Shown here one piece after another: positions 1 to 6,606 of a stretch of 64,000 nt of DNA (the first letter of the stretch is position 1; every line of letters starts with the position of its first letter). This DNA is from Nocardiopsis alborubida (GTDB lineage Bacteria > Actinomycetota > Actinomycetes > Streptosporangiales > Streptosporangiaceae). The translations under genes were made by a program, and so were the position numbers. The notes beneath the pieces are model-generated. The model did not search any database, was not told the DNA's origin, and worked only from the letters and a program-made list of their open reading frames with translations. The stretch lies in contig NZ_JAAXPG010000013.1 in assembly GCF_012396365.1 (NCBI RefSeq), positions 124,001-188,000 on the forward strand, given 5' to 3'.

Positions 1-187
1 GCTCCTTCTGCGTCTGCATGTTCGCGGGGAACATGTCACGGATGGCGGGCGCCATCTCGAACAGGTTCTGGTAGAAGCGGTCGGCCAGGCGGGTGGAGCC
101 GGGCGGTAACGCGGAGCACGACTGCCGGACCGCGTCGATGACGGCGGGGGCTGGGAGCGGGACCTCTTCGATGGAGCGGGGAGACAA
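1..187 (-). CDS. Globin-domain protein (flavohemoglobin-like), 5' end only
   Basis: Only the first 62 codons lie in the window; the gene runs off the left edge. The start is a TTG at 187-185, chosen because GGAGG sits about six bases upstream and because no ATG or GTG gives this frame. Residues about 34-62 read LADRFYQNLFEMAPAIRDMF followed by PANMQTQKE, which is the N-terminal helix A-C pattern of bacterial globins and flavohemoglobins (FYxxLF..P.lr.mFP.nm..Q). Such proteins bind heme and, when fused to a reductase, act as NO dioxygenases in the cytoplasm. Whether a reductase domain follows cannot be seen. The long upstream gap leaves room for its promoter, but no recognisable NsrR box was found. 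Confidence 0.75.
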   Translation of the reverse strand, partial: MSPRSIEEVPLPAPAVIDAVRQSCSALPPGSTRLADRFYQNLFEMAPAIRDMFPANMQTQKE

Positions 188-633
188 GGAAGCCTCCAAT
201 CGGGTTGCGGAAAGGGCTGTGCCACGGGGGCGCACGCACCGCCGTGGTTACGGAGCGTAGTAACGCTGAAGGCGCAGGCACGCGTTTCCCGCCGCTTCCC
301 CGGCCGGGGTGGACCGGCCGGGGTGGACACGTGCGGCTCGGTGCGCGGGGCCGAGCGATCGGACGCACGCGCGGGGGAGGGCCTCAGCTCACCGCTGGCC
401 CGGCGGGCCCCCGGGGGACGGATGGGCCGACCTGACGGCCGGTCCCGCCCTTCGGGTGTTCCCAGCCTCCGGCGCTCCTGACGGGGCCGTGTGCGCGGGC
501 TGGGACGAAGGGAACGGACGTAGCGCTCCTTCGGCAGTAGCGGGGGCGTCGGGAACCCTCATCGCTGCCTCGTCTTCTTCCGGATTCAGCGTCCATCCAA
601 GGTTCGGATAGCTGTGAATGCCACGTGAGGGGT

Positions 634-648
634 AAACGACGGTCGTTT
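634..648. promoter_or_regulatory. Inverted repeat AAACGAC-G-GTCGTTT
   Basis: Perfect 7-base arms around one central base in the divergent promoter region between the globin gene and the ABC transporter operon. The size and symmetry fit a dimeric repressor site. Its owner is unknown. Confidence 0.4.
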
Positions 649-821
649 CAACGTCTACTACCCCCTTTACTGTGCCTGTTGTGGCAATGTAACAGAAATG
701 TCGACGTTTGAGGATATTACCCTCTGGTAGCGCATGAGGCCACAGTGCTACCTCAGTTCTCTGTCATAACTTTCGTCCTTCGCGTAACAGACGACCTTCG
801 TGCACCGTCCGGACGGAGCGC

Positions 822-839
822 GTCAACCGATCGGTTGAC
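822..839. promoter_or_regulatory. 18-bp perfect palindrome, probable operator of the ABC-TCS operon
   Basis: GTCAACCGATCGGTTGAC is its own reverse complement. It ends 70 bases before the ABC ATPase start, and TTGACA (835-840) overlaps its right end as a possible -35. I could not place a convincing -10. A TetR-family or similar repressor is the likely binder. Confidence 0.55.
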
Positions 840-909
840 ACCGCGATCCACCGATCCCGTGGCCGGGCGGGCGATGCCCGGCACGCCCTCTCCGGGCGAT
901 GCTCGGGGC

Positions 910-1818
910 ATGCCGATCATCGACGTCAGGAACCTGCACAAGCGCTACGGGGAGAAGGTCGTCGTCGACGACGTGTCCTTCTCCGTGGAGGAGGGCGAGA
1001 TCTTCGGGATCCTCGGCTCCAACGGGGCCGGGAAGACCACCACGGTCGAGTGCGTCGCGGGGATGCGCCCCACCGACTCCGGATCGATCACCGTGCTCGG
1101 CCGGGACCCGAGGCGGGAGCGGGACGAGGTCCGCCAGCGCCTCGGCGTGCAGCTCCAGGAGGCGCGGCTGCCCGACCGGATCAGGGTCGGGGAGGCCCTC
1201 GACCTCTACGCCTCCTTCTACCGCTCCCCGGCCGACACCGGTGAGCTCATGGAGAGGCTGGGGCTCGCCGACAGGCGCGACACCCAGTACCGCAGACTGT
1301 CCGGGGGACAGAAGCAGCGGGTGTCCATCGCCCTGGCCCTCGTGGGCCGCCCCCGGGTGACCATCCTCGACGAGCTGACCACGGGCCTGGACCCGCAGGC
1401 GCGGCGGGACACCTGGGACCTCGTCGAGGACGTGCGCGACTCCGGCGTCACGGTCGTGCTCGTCACGCACTTCATGGACGAGGCCGAGCGGCTCTGCGAC
1501 CGGCTCGCGGTGATCGACTCGGGCCGCGTCGCCGCCCTGGACACCCCGGCCGGGCTCGTCACACAGGCCGGTTCGGAACAGCAGGTGACCTTCCGTGCGC
1601 CCCCGGAGTTCGACGAGCAGCTCCTCGCCGCGCGGCCCGAGGTGGTCTCCGCGCAGCGTATGGGCAACCAGGTCCGGGTGAGCGGCCGGGGCAACCTGCT
1701 CCACGCCGTGACCTCCGTCCTGGCCCGCGAGCACGTCGTCGCCGAGGACCTGCGGATCGAGCGCTCCAGCCTGGACGACGCGTTCGTCGCCCTGACCGGA
1801 AGGGCCCTCGAATCATGA
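910..1818 (+). CDS. ABC transporter ATP-binding protein (DrrA/CcmA type)
   Basis: ATPase of a two-component ABC-2 type exporter; with the permease encoded next it should hydrolyse ATP to export a small molecule or peptide. Of the 302 residues, Walker A GSNGAGKTT is at 36-44, the signature LSGGQ at 130-134, and Walker B VTILDE at 150-155, followed by an LVTH switch histidine. A C-terminal extension typical of drug-exporter ATPases follows. The reading frame is open back to 745, but homology begins at MPIIDVRNLHKRYG, so the ATG at 910 was chosen although its ribosome binding site is weak. First gene of a four-gene operon with permease, histidine kinase and NarL-type regulator, an arrangement typical of inducible antibiotic or peptide resistance. 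Substrate unknown. Confidence 0.9.
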   Translation: MPIIDVRNLHKRYGEKVVVDDVSFSVEEGEIFGILGSNGAGKTTTVECVAGMRPTDSGSITVLGRDPRRERDEVRQRLGVQLQEARLPDRIRVGEALDLYASFYRSPADTGELMERLGLADRRDTQYRRLSGGQKQRVSIALALVGRPRVTILDELTTGLDPQARRDTWDLVEDVRDSGVTVVLVTHFMDEAERLCDRLAVIDSGRVAALDTPAGLVTQAGSEQQVTFRAPPEFDEQLLAARPEVVSAQRMGNQVRVSGRGNLLHAVTSVLAREHVVAEDLRIERSSLDDAFVALTGRALES

Positions 1819-2594
1819 GCACCGACACCCGGAAGGGGAGCCCCGTGTCCACCCTGTTGCGTATCACCGCGACCGAGGCCCGGCTGCTGACGCGCGAACC
1901 CGTGGCGATCAGCGTCGGGATCCTGCTGCCCACCGTGCTCCTGCTGGGGCTCGGCGCGCTGCCGGTGCTGCGGGAGCCCTCCCCGGAGTTCGGCGGCCAG
2001 AGCTTCGTCGACACCTGGGCGCCCATGGCACTGATCCTCGGCATGGGGATCCTGTGCGTCCAGCACCTGCCGTCCGTCCTGGCCGCCTACCGGGAGAGGG
2101 GTGTACTGCGCCGGATGTCGACCACGCCGATGCACCCCGGGATGCTCCTGACCGCGCAGATCGCCGTGGTGTTCGCGGCGGCGGCCGTCTCCGCCGTGCT
2201 CCTGGTGCTGTCCTCCTGGCTGGTCCTGGACGTCGAACCGCCGAGCCAGCCGCTGCTGTTCACCGCCGCGTTCGTCGTCGGAGCCTCCTCGCTCATCGCG
2301 CTGGGAGTCCTGGTCGCCGCCGTGGCGCCCAGCGCGAACGCGGCCAACGGCCTGTCGATGACCCTGTACATGCTGGTGCTGTTCCTGGGCGGGGTCTTCC
2401 TGCCGCAGAACGTCCTGCCCGACTTCCTGGCGCGCATGGGGGAGTTCACGCCCCCCGGCGCGCAGCTCCTGTTGCAGAGCTGGTCGGGGGACGCCGGGGA
2501 CGCGGCGATCCCACAACTCGTGCAGCTGGGGATAATGGCGGGTGTCGCCGTGGTGGCCGCCGCTCTGGCGGCCAGGCTGTTCCGATGGGAGTGA
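1815..2594 (+). CDS. ABC-2 type transporter permease
   Basis: Integral membrane half of the exporter. The 259-residue protein has about six hydrophobic segments and the ABC-2 pattern of DrrB-like permeases, including a conserved stretch near residues 190-205 (LGGVFLPQNVLPDFLARMGE) that matches the usual GG.f.P...LP..l......P signature before the last helix. The ATG overlaps the ATPase stop (ATGA), so the two are translationally coupled. A second in-frame GTG at 1845 could serve as an alternative start. The partner ATPase directly upstream defines the complex; substrate not predictable. Confidence 0.88.
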   Translation: MSTDTRKGSPVSTLLRITATEARLLTREPVAISVGILLPTVLLLGLGALPVLREPSPEFGGQSFVDTWAPMALILGMGILCVQHLPSVLAAYRERGVLRRMSTTPMHPGMLLTAQIAVVFAAAAVSAVLLVLSSWLVLDVEPPSQPLLFTAAFVVGASSLIALGVLVAAVAPSANAANGLSMTLYMLVLFLGGVFLPQNVLPDFLARMGEFTPPGAQLLLQSWSGDAGDAAIPQLVQLGIMAGVAVVAAALAARLFRWE

Positions 2595-2601
2595 GCGGCG
2601 G

Positions 2602-3843
2602 ATGAGCCGACGGAGCACCGGGGCGGACGCCGTCCGGGAGTGGGACCGGTGGTGGGACGGGTTCGTCGCCGTCGTCCCCTGGGTCCTGCTGCTGCCCTCG
2701 GCGGCGCTGGTCCTCCTGTCCCAGCCCGTGTCGGACTGGACCGGGCACGCGGTCACCATCGGCCTGACCGCGCTCGCCTCCGCCTGGGTGCTCCTCGGGT
2801 ACGTGCCGCCGTGGAGGGACGGCCGTCCGCTCTTCTCCGGGATCCACTTCGCGGTGCTCCTCGTGCTGGCCTCGGCGCTGATGGCGCACGACGGCCTGTT
2901 CCTGATGTTCACGATCTCGCTGTTCTTCCGCGCCATGGCGCTGCCCCGGCGGCTGACCTTCGTCGGGATCGCGGCCACCTCGATCGCGCTGTACACGACC
3001 ACCATGGGAATCCCCGGGACGAGCACGGAACTGCCGTTCCTGGAGCACCTGTTCATCTACGTCGGCGTGGTCACCATCCAGACCGTGGCCATCGGCGGAG
3101 GGCTCGTGGTCGCGTCCAAGACCGCCGAGCAGCACCGGGAACGCCGGGTGATGGTGGCCAGGCTGGAGGCGGCCCTGGAGGAGAACGCCGGGCTGCACGC
3201 GCAGCTGCTCACCCAGGCCAGGGAGGCCGGGGTACTGGACGAGCGCCAGCGGATGGCGCGGGAGATCCACGACACCCTGGCCCAGGGGCTCACCGGGATC
3301 GTGACGCAGATCCAGGCGGCGCAGCGGGTGTGGGAGACGCCCGGGGCGGCGCGTCCGCACGTGGACCGCTCGCTCGACCTGGCGCGGGAGAGCCTGACCG
3401 AGGCGCGGCGTTCCGTGCAGGCCCTGCGCCCCCGGCAGCTGGCGGAGAGCCAACTGCCCGAGGCCCTCAACGAACTCACCCGCCGCTGGGCGGAGGAGCA
3501 CGGTGTCCGTCCCGACCTCGACGTCACCGGTGAGCGCGTCGCCCTGAGCCCGGCGATCGAGGTGGTCCTCTTCCGGGTGGCCCAGGAGGCGCTCACCAAC
3601 GTCGCCAGGCACGCCGACGCCTCGCGCGTGGGCGTGACCCTGTCCTACTCCGACGACGTCGTCATGCTCGACGTGCGCGACGACGGCAGGGGCATCACGG
3701 GACACAACCAGCACGGGTTCGGGCTCAGCAGCATGCGCCAGCGCGTCCGCGGGATCGGAGGAACGGTGGAGATCGAGAGCGACGCGGGGGAGGGCACCGC
3801 CGTCAGCGCCACGGTGCCCGCGATCCCGGTGGGGGCGGAGTGA
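2602..3843 (+). CDS. Sensor histidine kinase, NarX/DesK-like (HisKA_3)
   Basis: Membrane sensor that autophosphorylates and donates phosphate to the downstream regulator. The 413 residues comprise an N-terminal membrane part with about five hydrophobic helices (roughly 20-170), a short coiled coil, a HisKA_3 dimerisation domain with the motif MAREIHDTLAQG (phospho-His 223), and a HATPase_c domain with the N box ALTNVARHA (Asn 333) and the G boxes DDGRGI and GFGLSSM. No extracytoplasmic sensor loop of any size is evident, so it may sense through the membrane, like kinases guarding against envelope-active compounds. Start ATG at 2602, eight bases after the permease stop; the frame is open further upstream inside the permease gene but without homology. 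Confidence 0.9.
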   Translation: MSRRSTGADAVREWDRWWDGFVAVVPWVLLLPSAALVLLSQPVSDWTGHAVTIGLTALASAWVLLGYVPPWRDGRPLFSGIHFAVLLVLASALMAHDGLFLMFTISLFFRAMALPRRLTFVGIAATSIALYTTTMGIPGTSTELPFLEHLFIYVGVVTIQTVAIGGGLVVASKTAEQHRERRVMVARLEAALEENAGLHAQLLTQAREAGVLDERQRMAREIHDTLAQGLTGIVTQIQAAQRVWETPGAARPHVDRSLDLARESLTEARRSVQALRPRQLAESQLPEALNELTRRWAEEHGVRPDLDVTGERVALSPAIEVVLFRVAQEALTNVARHADASRVGVTLSYSDDVVMLDVRDDGRGITGHNQHGFGLSSMRQRVRGIGGTVEIESDAGEGTAVSATVPAIPVGAE

Positions 3844-4460
3844 TCCGGGTCCTGATCGCCGACGACCACCCCGTCGTGCGCGACGGCCTGCGCGGGGCCT
3901 TCACCGCGCAGGACGACATCGAGGTGGTCGGCGAGGCCGCCAACGGCCGCGAGGCGGTCGAACTGGTCGGACGGCTGGCCGTGGACGTGGTGCTGATGGA
4001 CCTGCGCATGCCGGTCCTGTCCGGTGTCGGGGCGATCGCCGTCCTGTCCCGCGAGCGGCCGGACGTGCGCGTCCTCGTCCTCACCACCTTCGACAGCGAG
4101 AGCGACGTGCTTCCGGCGATCGAGGCCGGGGCCACCGGCTACCTGCTCAAGGACGCATCACCGGACGAACTGCTGCGCGGGGTGCGCGCGGTGCACCGGG
4201 GGGAGTCCGTCCTGGCTCCGACGGCGGTGAAGCACCTGATCGGGCAGGTCCGCAGACCCGTGGGCCCGAACCCGAGCGAGCGCGAGCTGGAGGTCCTGCG
4301 GCTCGTCGCCGACGGGGCGTCCAACCGGACCGCCGCGGCGCGGTTGTTCATCAGCGAGGCGAGCATCAAGACCCACCTCCAGCGCGTGTACGACAAGCTC
4401 GGCGTGCGCGACCGGGCCGCGGCGGTCGCCGAGGCGTACCGCCGCGGCCTCCTCGGGTAG
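3840..4460 (+). CDS. LuxR/NarL-family response regulator
   Basis: DNA-binding output of the two-component system. The 206-residue protein has a receiver domain (DDHPVVRDGL at the N terminus, phospho-acceptor Asp 54 in MDLRMP, LTTF threonine, LLKDA lysine) and a C-terminal LuxR helix-turn-helix (SERELEVLRLVADGASN... SIKTHLQRVYDKLGVRDR). GTG start overlaps the kinase stop (GTGA). It probably activates the exporter genes of its own operon on ligand detection; the 18-bp palindrome at 822-839 is a candidate site for this or another regulator, but that link is inference. Confidence 0.92.
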   Translation: MIRVLIADDHPVVRDGLRGAFTAQDDIEVVGEAANGREAVELVGRLAVDVVLMDLRMPVLSGVGAIAVLSRERPDVRVLVLTTFDSESDVLPAIEAGATGYLLKDASPDELLRGVRAVHRGESVLAPTAVKHLIGQVRRPVGPNPSERELEVLRLVADGASNRTAAARLFISEASIKTHLQRVYDKLGVRDRAAAVAEAYRRGLLG

Positions 4461-4552
4461 GCAGTGCCCTCTTCGGGCCTCCGCTCCGCTTCGGCCCCTG
4501 TCGTGGCGCCCAGAAGCCGGGGATCCCTCCTCCTCGGCGGGGCGGCCGGTGA

Positions 4553-5239
4553 TCAGGCCGCGGCGCGGCGGACGAGGTCCTCGTAGGCCTTGGGGTCGTC
4601 GGAGGAGATGACGGGCCAGCCGGTGCCGTAGTCGCCGGACCACGCGACATCGATACCGGGGTTGGCGTGGTCGCTGCCGTCGGGCAGGAAGAGGTGGGGG
4701 CTGCAGTTCACACGGTCGGTGGCCGAGACTGCGGCCTGCTCGGACAAGGACCTGCGGGCGCGGCCGTCGTCGAGCGCGGCCGCGATGTGGTCGGGGTCGA
4801 CACCGTCGGCGGAGGCCGCGGCTTCGAGGATGACCGTGCGGTTGGCGATGCAGCGCGACTCGGCCCAGAAGGCCTTGCGCAGGGCGAGGTCGAGCTGCTC
4901 CGAGGCGCGCGGGCCCTGCTCCTTGGCCGCCTGTACCGCTTCCAGGGCGGGCAGTGTCGTCGACGGGTACAGCCAGTCCGGCGCCTGCCACAGCTGCCAG
5001 CCCGCGTTCGGTTCGAGTGAGGCGATGCGGCCGACCTCGCTGTCGGTGCCCGAACGCGGACTCGGGGCCCGGTTGAGCAGCTCCAGGGGGAAGGCGCGGT
5101 GGTCGAGGGTGACCTCGTTCTCCAGGCCCAGCGCGCTGCGTGCCGCGTGCAGCCGGTGGACGGCGACATGGGCGAACGAACACCAGATGTCGGAGAAGAC
5201 GATGATGGTCCCCGGCGGCGGGGTCAGGTTGTCGGTCAT
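4553..5239 (-). CDS. DsbA/FrnE-like thioredoxin-fold protein
   Basis: A 228-residue protein of the DsbA-like oxidoreductase superfamily (FrnE and 2-hydroxychromene-2-carboxylate isomerase relatives), cytoplasmic with no signal peptide. The N-terminal strand-helix reads IIVFSDIWCSFAHVAVHRL, where CXXC of true disulfide oxidases is replaced by CSFA, so it keeps one cysteine only. The C-terminal part (SPHLFLPDG then a GIDVAW pattern) matches the cis-Pro region and end of the fold. The substrate is unknown; glutathione-S-transferase-like or isomerase activity is possible. ATG at 5239 was chosen for its strong GAGGAG ribosome binding site. The gene lies directly downstream of a broken permease that it may once have followed in an operon. 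Confidence 0.75.
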   Translation of the reverse strand: MTDNLTPPPGTIIVFSDIWCSFAHVAVHRLHAARSALGLENEVTLDHRAFPLELLNRAPSPRSGTDSEVGRIASLEPNAGWQLWQAPDWLYPSTTLPALEAVQAAKEQGPRASEQLDLALRKAFWAESRCIANRTVILEAAASADGVDPDHIAAALDDGRARRSLSEQAAVSATDRVNCSPHLFLPDGSDHANPGIDVAWSGDYGTGWPVISSDDPKAYEDLVRRAAA

Positions 5240-5303
5240 GGTGTTTCTCCTCGGAAGACGGGAACGGAAAACGGTCTCGGGCGGAGTCCGCCGCGGACTC
5301 GTG

Positions 5304-5631
5304 CGCGTCCAGGGCGATGGAGGCGAACATCTGTCCCGACACGAACAGTCCGACGGTGGTGACCGCCCCCAGTCGGGGGATGAGCAGGATGCCGCTGGTG
5401 ATGTGGAAGGGGCTGGCCAGGCCGCCCGGCGGATGCCGCCACGGGGCGTCGGCCACACCGGTGAGGTCGGTGACCGCACCCGCGAACACGCTCAGGAGCA
5501 GGAGCGGACCGGCGGCCAGGGTGAGTCGCAGCGTCGACGCGCCGTAGGGAGTGCCGACGGCCTTGCCGAGCCGCTGGTTCACCGGGGCCTGGACGGCCAG
5601 CAGGCAACCGATCAGCAGGGCCGGTGCGCAT
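5304..5631 (-). pseudogene. Broken YdcZ-type (DUF606) DMT permease
   Basis: The frame read here encodes LLIGCLLAVQAPVNQRLG near the start and GGLASPFHITSGILLIPRLG, then LFVSGQMFASIALDA, the hallmark order of YdcZ/DUF606 small permeases. Two lesions are visible. The only start with a ribosome binding site (GGAGGAG before ATG at 5631-5629) is in another frame (MRTGPAD...), so a frameshift separates start from body. The 3' end is also missing: similarity stops after the GQMFAS.ALDA motif, about 30 residues short, and the frame runs on into the DsbA-like gene. It is probably non-functional unless rescued by frameshifting. The divergent TetR and its operators suggest it was the original regulatory target. 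Confidence 0.7.
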
Positions 5632-5651
5632 GGCTCTCCTCCAAGGCTATT

Positions 5652-5666
5652 CGGACAGCGTGTCCG
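5652..5666. promoter_or_regulatory. TetR operator copy 1 (GGACA-N3-TGTCC)
   Basis: CGGACAGCGTGTCCG, arms of six bases around GCG. It lies just upstream of the minus-strand permease remnant and shares the GGACA-N3-TGTCC core with the second copy at 5693-5707, centre-to-centre 41 bases. Likely bound by the TetR encoded at 5720. Confidence 0.6.
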
Positions 5667-5692
5667 CTTACAGTCCATGAGTAGCATGCAAG

Positions 5693-5713
5693 TGGACACG
5701 GTGTCCATATAAT
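5693..5713 (+). promoter_or_regulatory. TetR operator copy 2 overlapping a leaderless promoter
   Basis: TGGACACGGTGTCCA (5693-5707, seven-base arms) lies directly in front of and touches a consensus -10 TATAAT at 5708-5713. Seven bases after that -10 is the ATG of the tetR gene, so the transcript is predicted to be leaderless and autorepressed. Confidence 0.65.
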
Positions 5714-5719
5714 CCAGGC

Positions 5720-6385
5720 ATGCCCTACCATCGGGACATGGAAGACGGTGACGCCCACCTTTCGCGCCAGGTCATCGCGCGGCCCGGAGCGACTCCGTTC
5801 CCCGTCGTGCCCTCCGAGGGGAACGGTCCGCCGCGCGAGCGCGCGGACGCCGCGCGCAACCGTTCGCGGATCCTGGCCGCGGCCGAGCGCCTCTTCGCGG
5901 AGGCCGACCCCCGCACGGTGACCATGGGGGACATCGCCCGGGCGGCCGGGGTCGGCCGCGCCACCCTCTACCGTCGTTATCCGGACACGGGATCGGTGGC
6001 CGTGGCCCTGCTCGACGAGCACGAGCGCCGTCTCCAGGGCGAGATGATGTACGGGCCGCCCCCGCTCGGCCCCGGAGCCGCGCCCGCCGAGCGCCTGGCC
6101 GCCTTCTACGCCGCGGCCATCGGTCTCCTGGATCGCCACCTGCCGCTCGTGCTCGGTGCCGAGACCGGCCGCAGGCGCTTCGCCACCGGTGCCTACGCCT
6201 TCTGGCGCGTGCATGTCGGCACGCTGCTCGCCGACACCCCGGGGGCCGACCGCGAGGCCCTGGTGGACCAGCTCCTCGCGCCTTTGGACCCCGACCTCTT
6301 CGCCCACCAGCGCGACACCGTCGGGATGGACACCGAGCGCATGGCGCGTGCCCTGGGCTGGATGGCGCGTCGTCTGCTGGGCTGA
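5720..6385 (+). CDS. TetR/AcrR-family transcriptional regulator
   Basis: A 221-residue repressor. After an unusually long N-terminal tail of about 38 residues comes the helix-turn-helix (RSRILAAAERLF..., then VTMGDIARAAGVGRATLYRR around residues 70-90) and a helical ligand-binding domain. The ATG at 5720 lies seven bases after a perfect TATAAT, arguing for a leaderless mRNA and for this start; an internal ATG at residue 7 is the alternative. Two GGACA-N3-TGTCC operators in the divergent promoter point to control of itself and of the decayed YdcZ-like permease and DsbA-like gene on the other strand. Confidence 0.88.
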   Translation: MPYHRDMEDGDAHLSRQVIARPGATPFPVVPSEGNGPPRERADAARNRSRILAAAERLFAEADPRTVTMGDIARAAGVGRATLYRRYPDTGSVAVALLDEHERRLQGEMMYGPPPLGPGAAPAERLAAFYAAAIGLLDRHLPLVLGAETGRRRFATGAYAFWRVHVGTLLADTPGADREALVDQLLAPLDPDLFAHQRDTVGMDTERMARALGWMARRLLG

Positions 6386-6606
6386 GGCGGTTCCGGGGTG
6401 CGCGGCCAGGGGCATGCGAACTCCTCGCCGGTGGTCACGTCACGGAACACCAGGTGGAACGGCTCGCTCCCGGGCTCCCCGGCATGTCCGGCGGGCTGAA
6501 GCTCAGCCGTTCTTCCCATCCTTCCCCCCGCTGGGTAATTGATCCGATACTCTCCGCTTGTGTCCGGGGTGGTCACCCCGGGCCGTACGAGCGGGAAGTA
6601 GGCGCG

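Larger units (their letters stand above)
188..909. other. Non-coding stretch between globin gene and ABC operon
   Basis: About 720 bases without a credible gene. Open frames here have no family resemblance and poor starts. Two inverted repeats stand out (634-648 and 822-839) and are listed separately. The right half is less GC-rich than the surroundings, as expected for divergent promoters. Confidence 0.6.

Noticed and set aside
205-611. Two plus-strand frames upstream of the ABC operon
   Set aside because: Low-complexity Gly/Arg/Pro content, no ribosome binding site, no resemblance to any family.
835-863. Sigma-70 promoter starting with TTGACA at 835
   Set aside because: No acceptable -10 hexamer at 16-18 bases downstream; kept only as a possible -35.
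1218-3056. Long minus-strand frame of 612 codons
   Set aside because: Antisense shadow of the ABC operon; Arg/Ser-rich with no family motif, while the plus-strand frames carry clear Walker, permease and kinase motifs.
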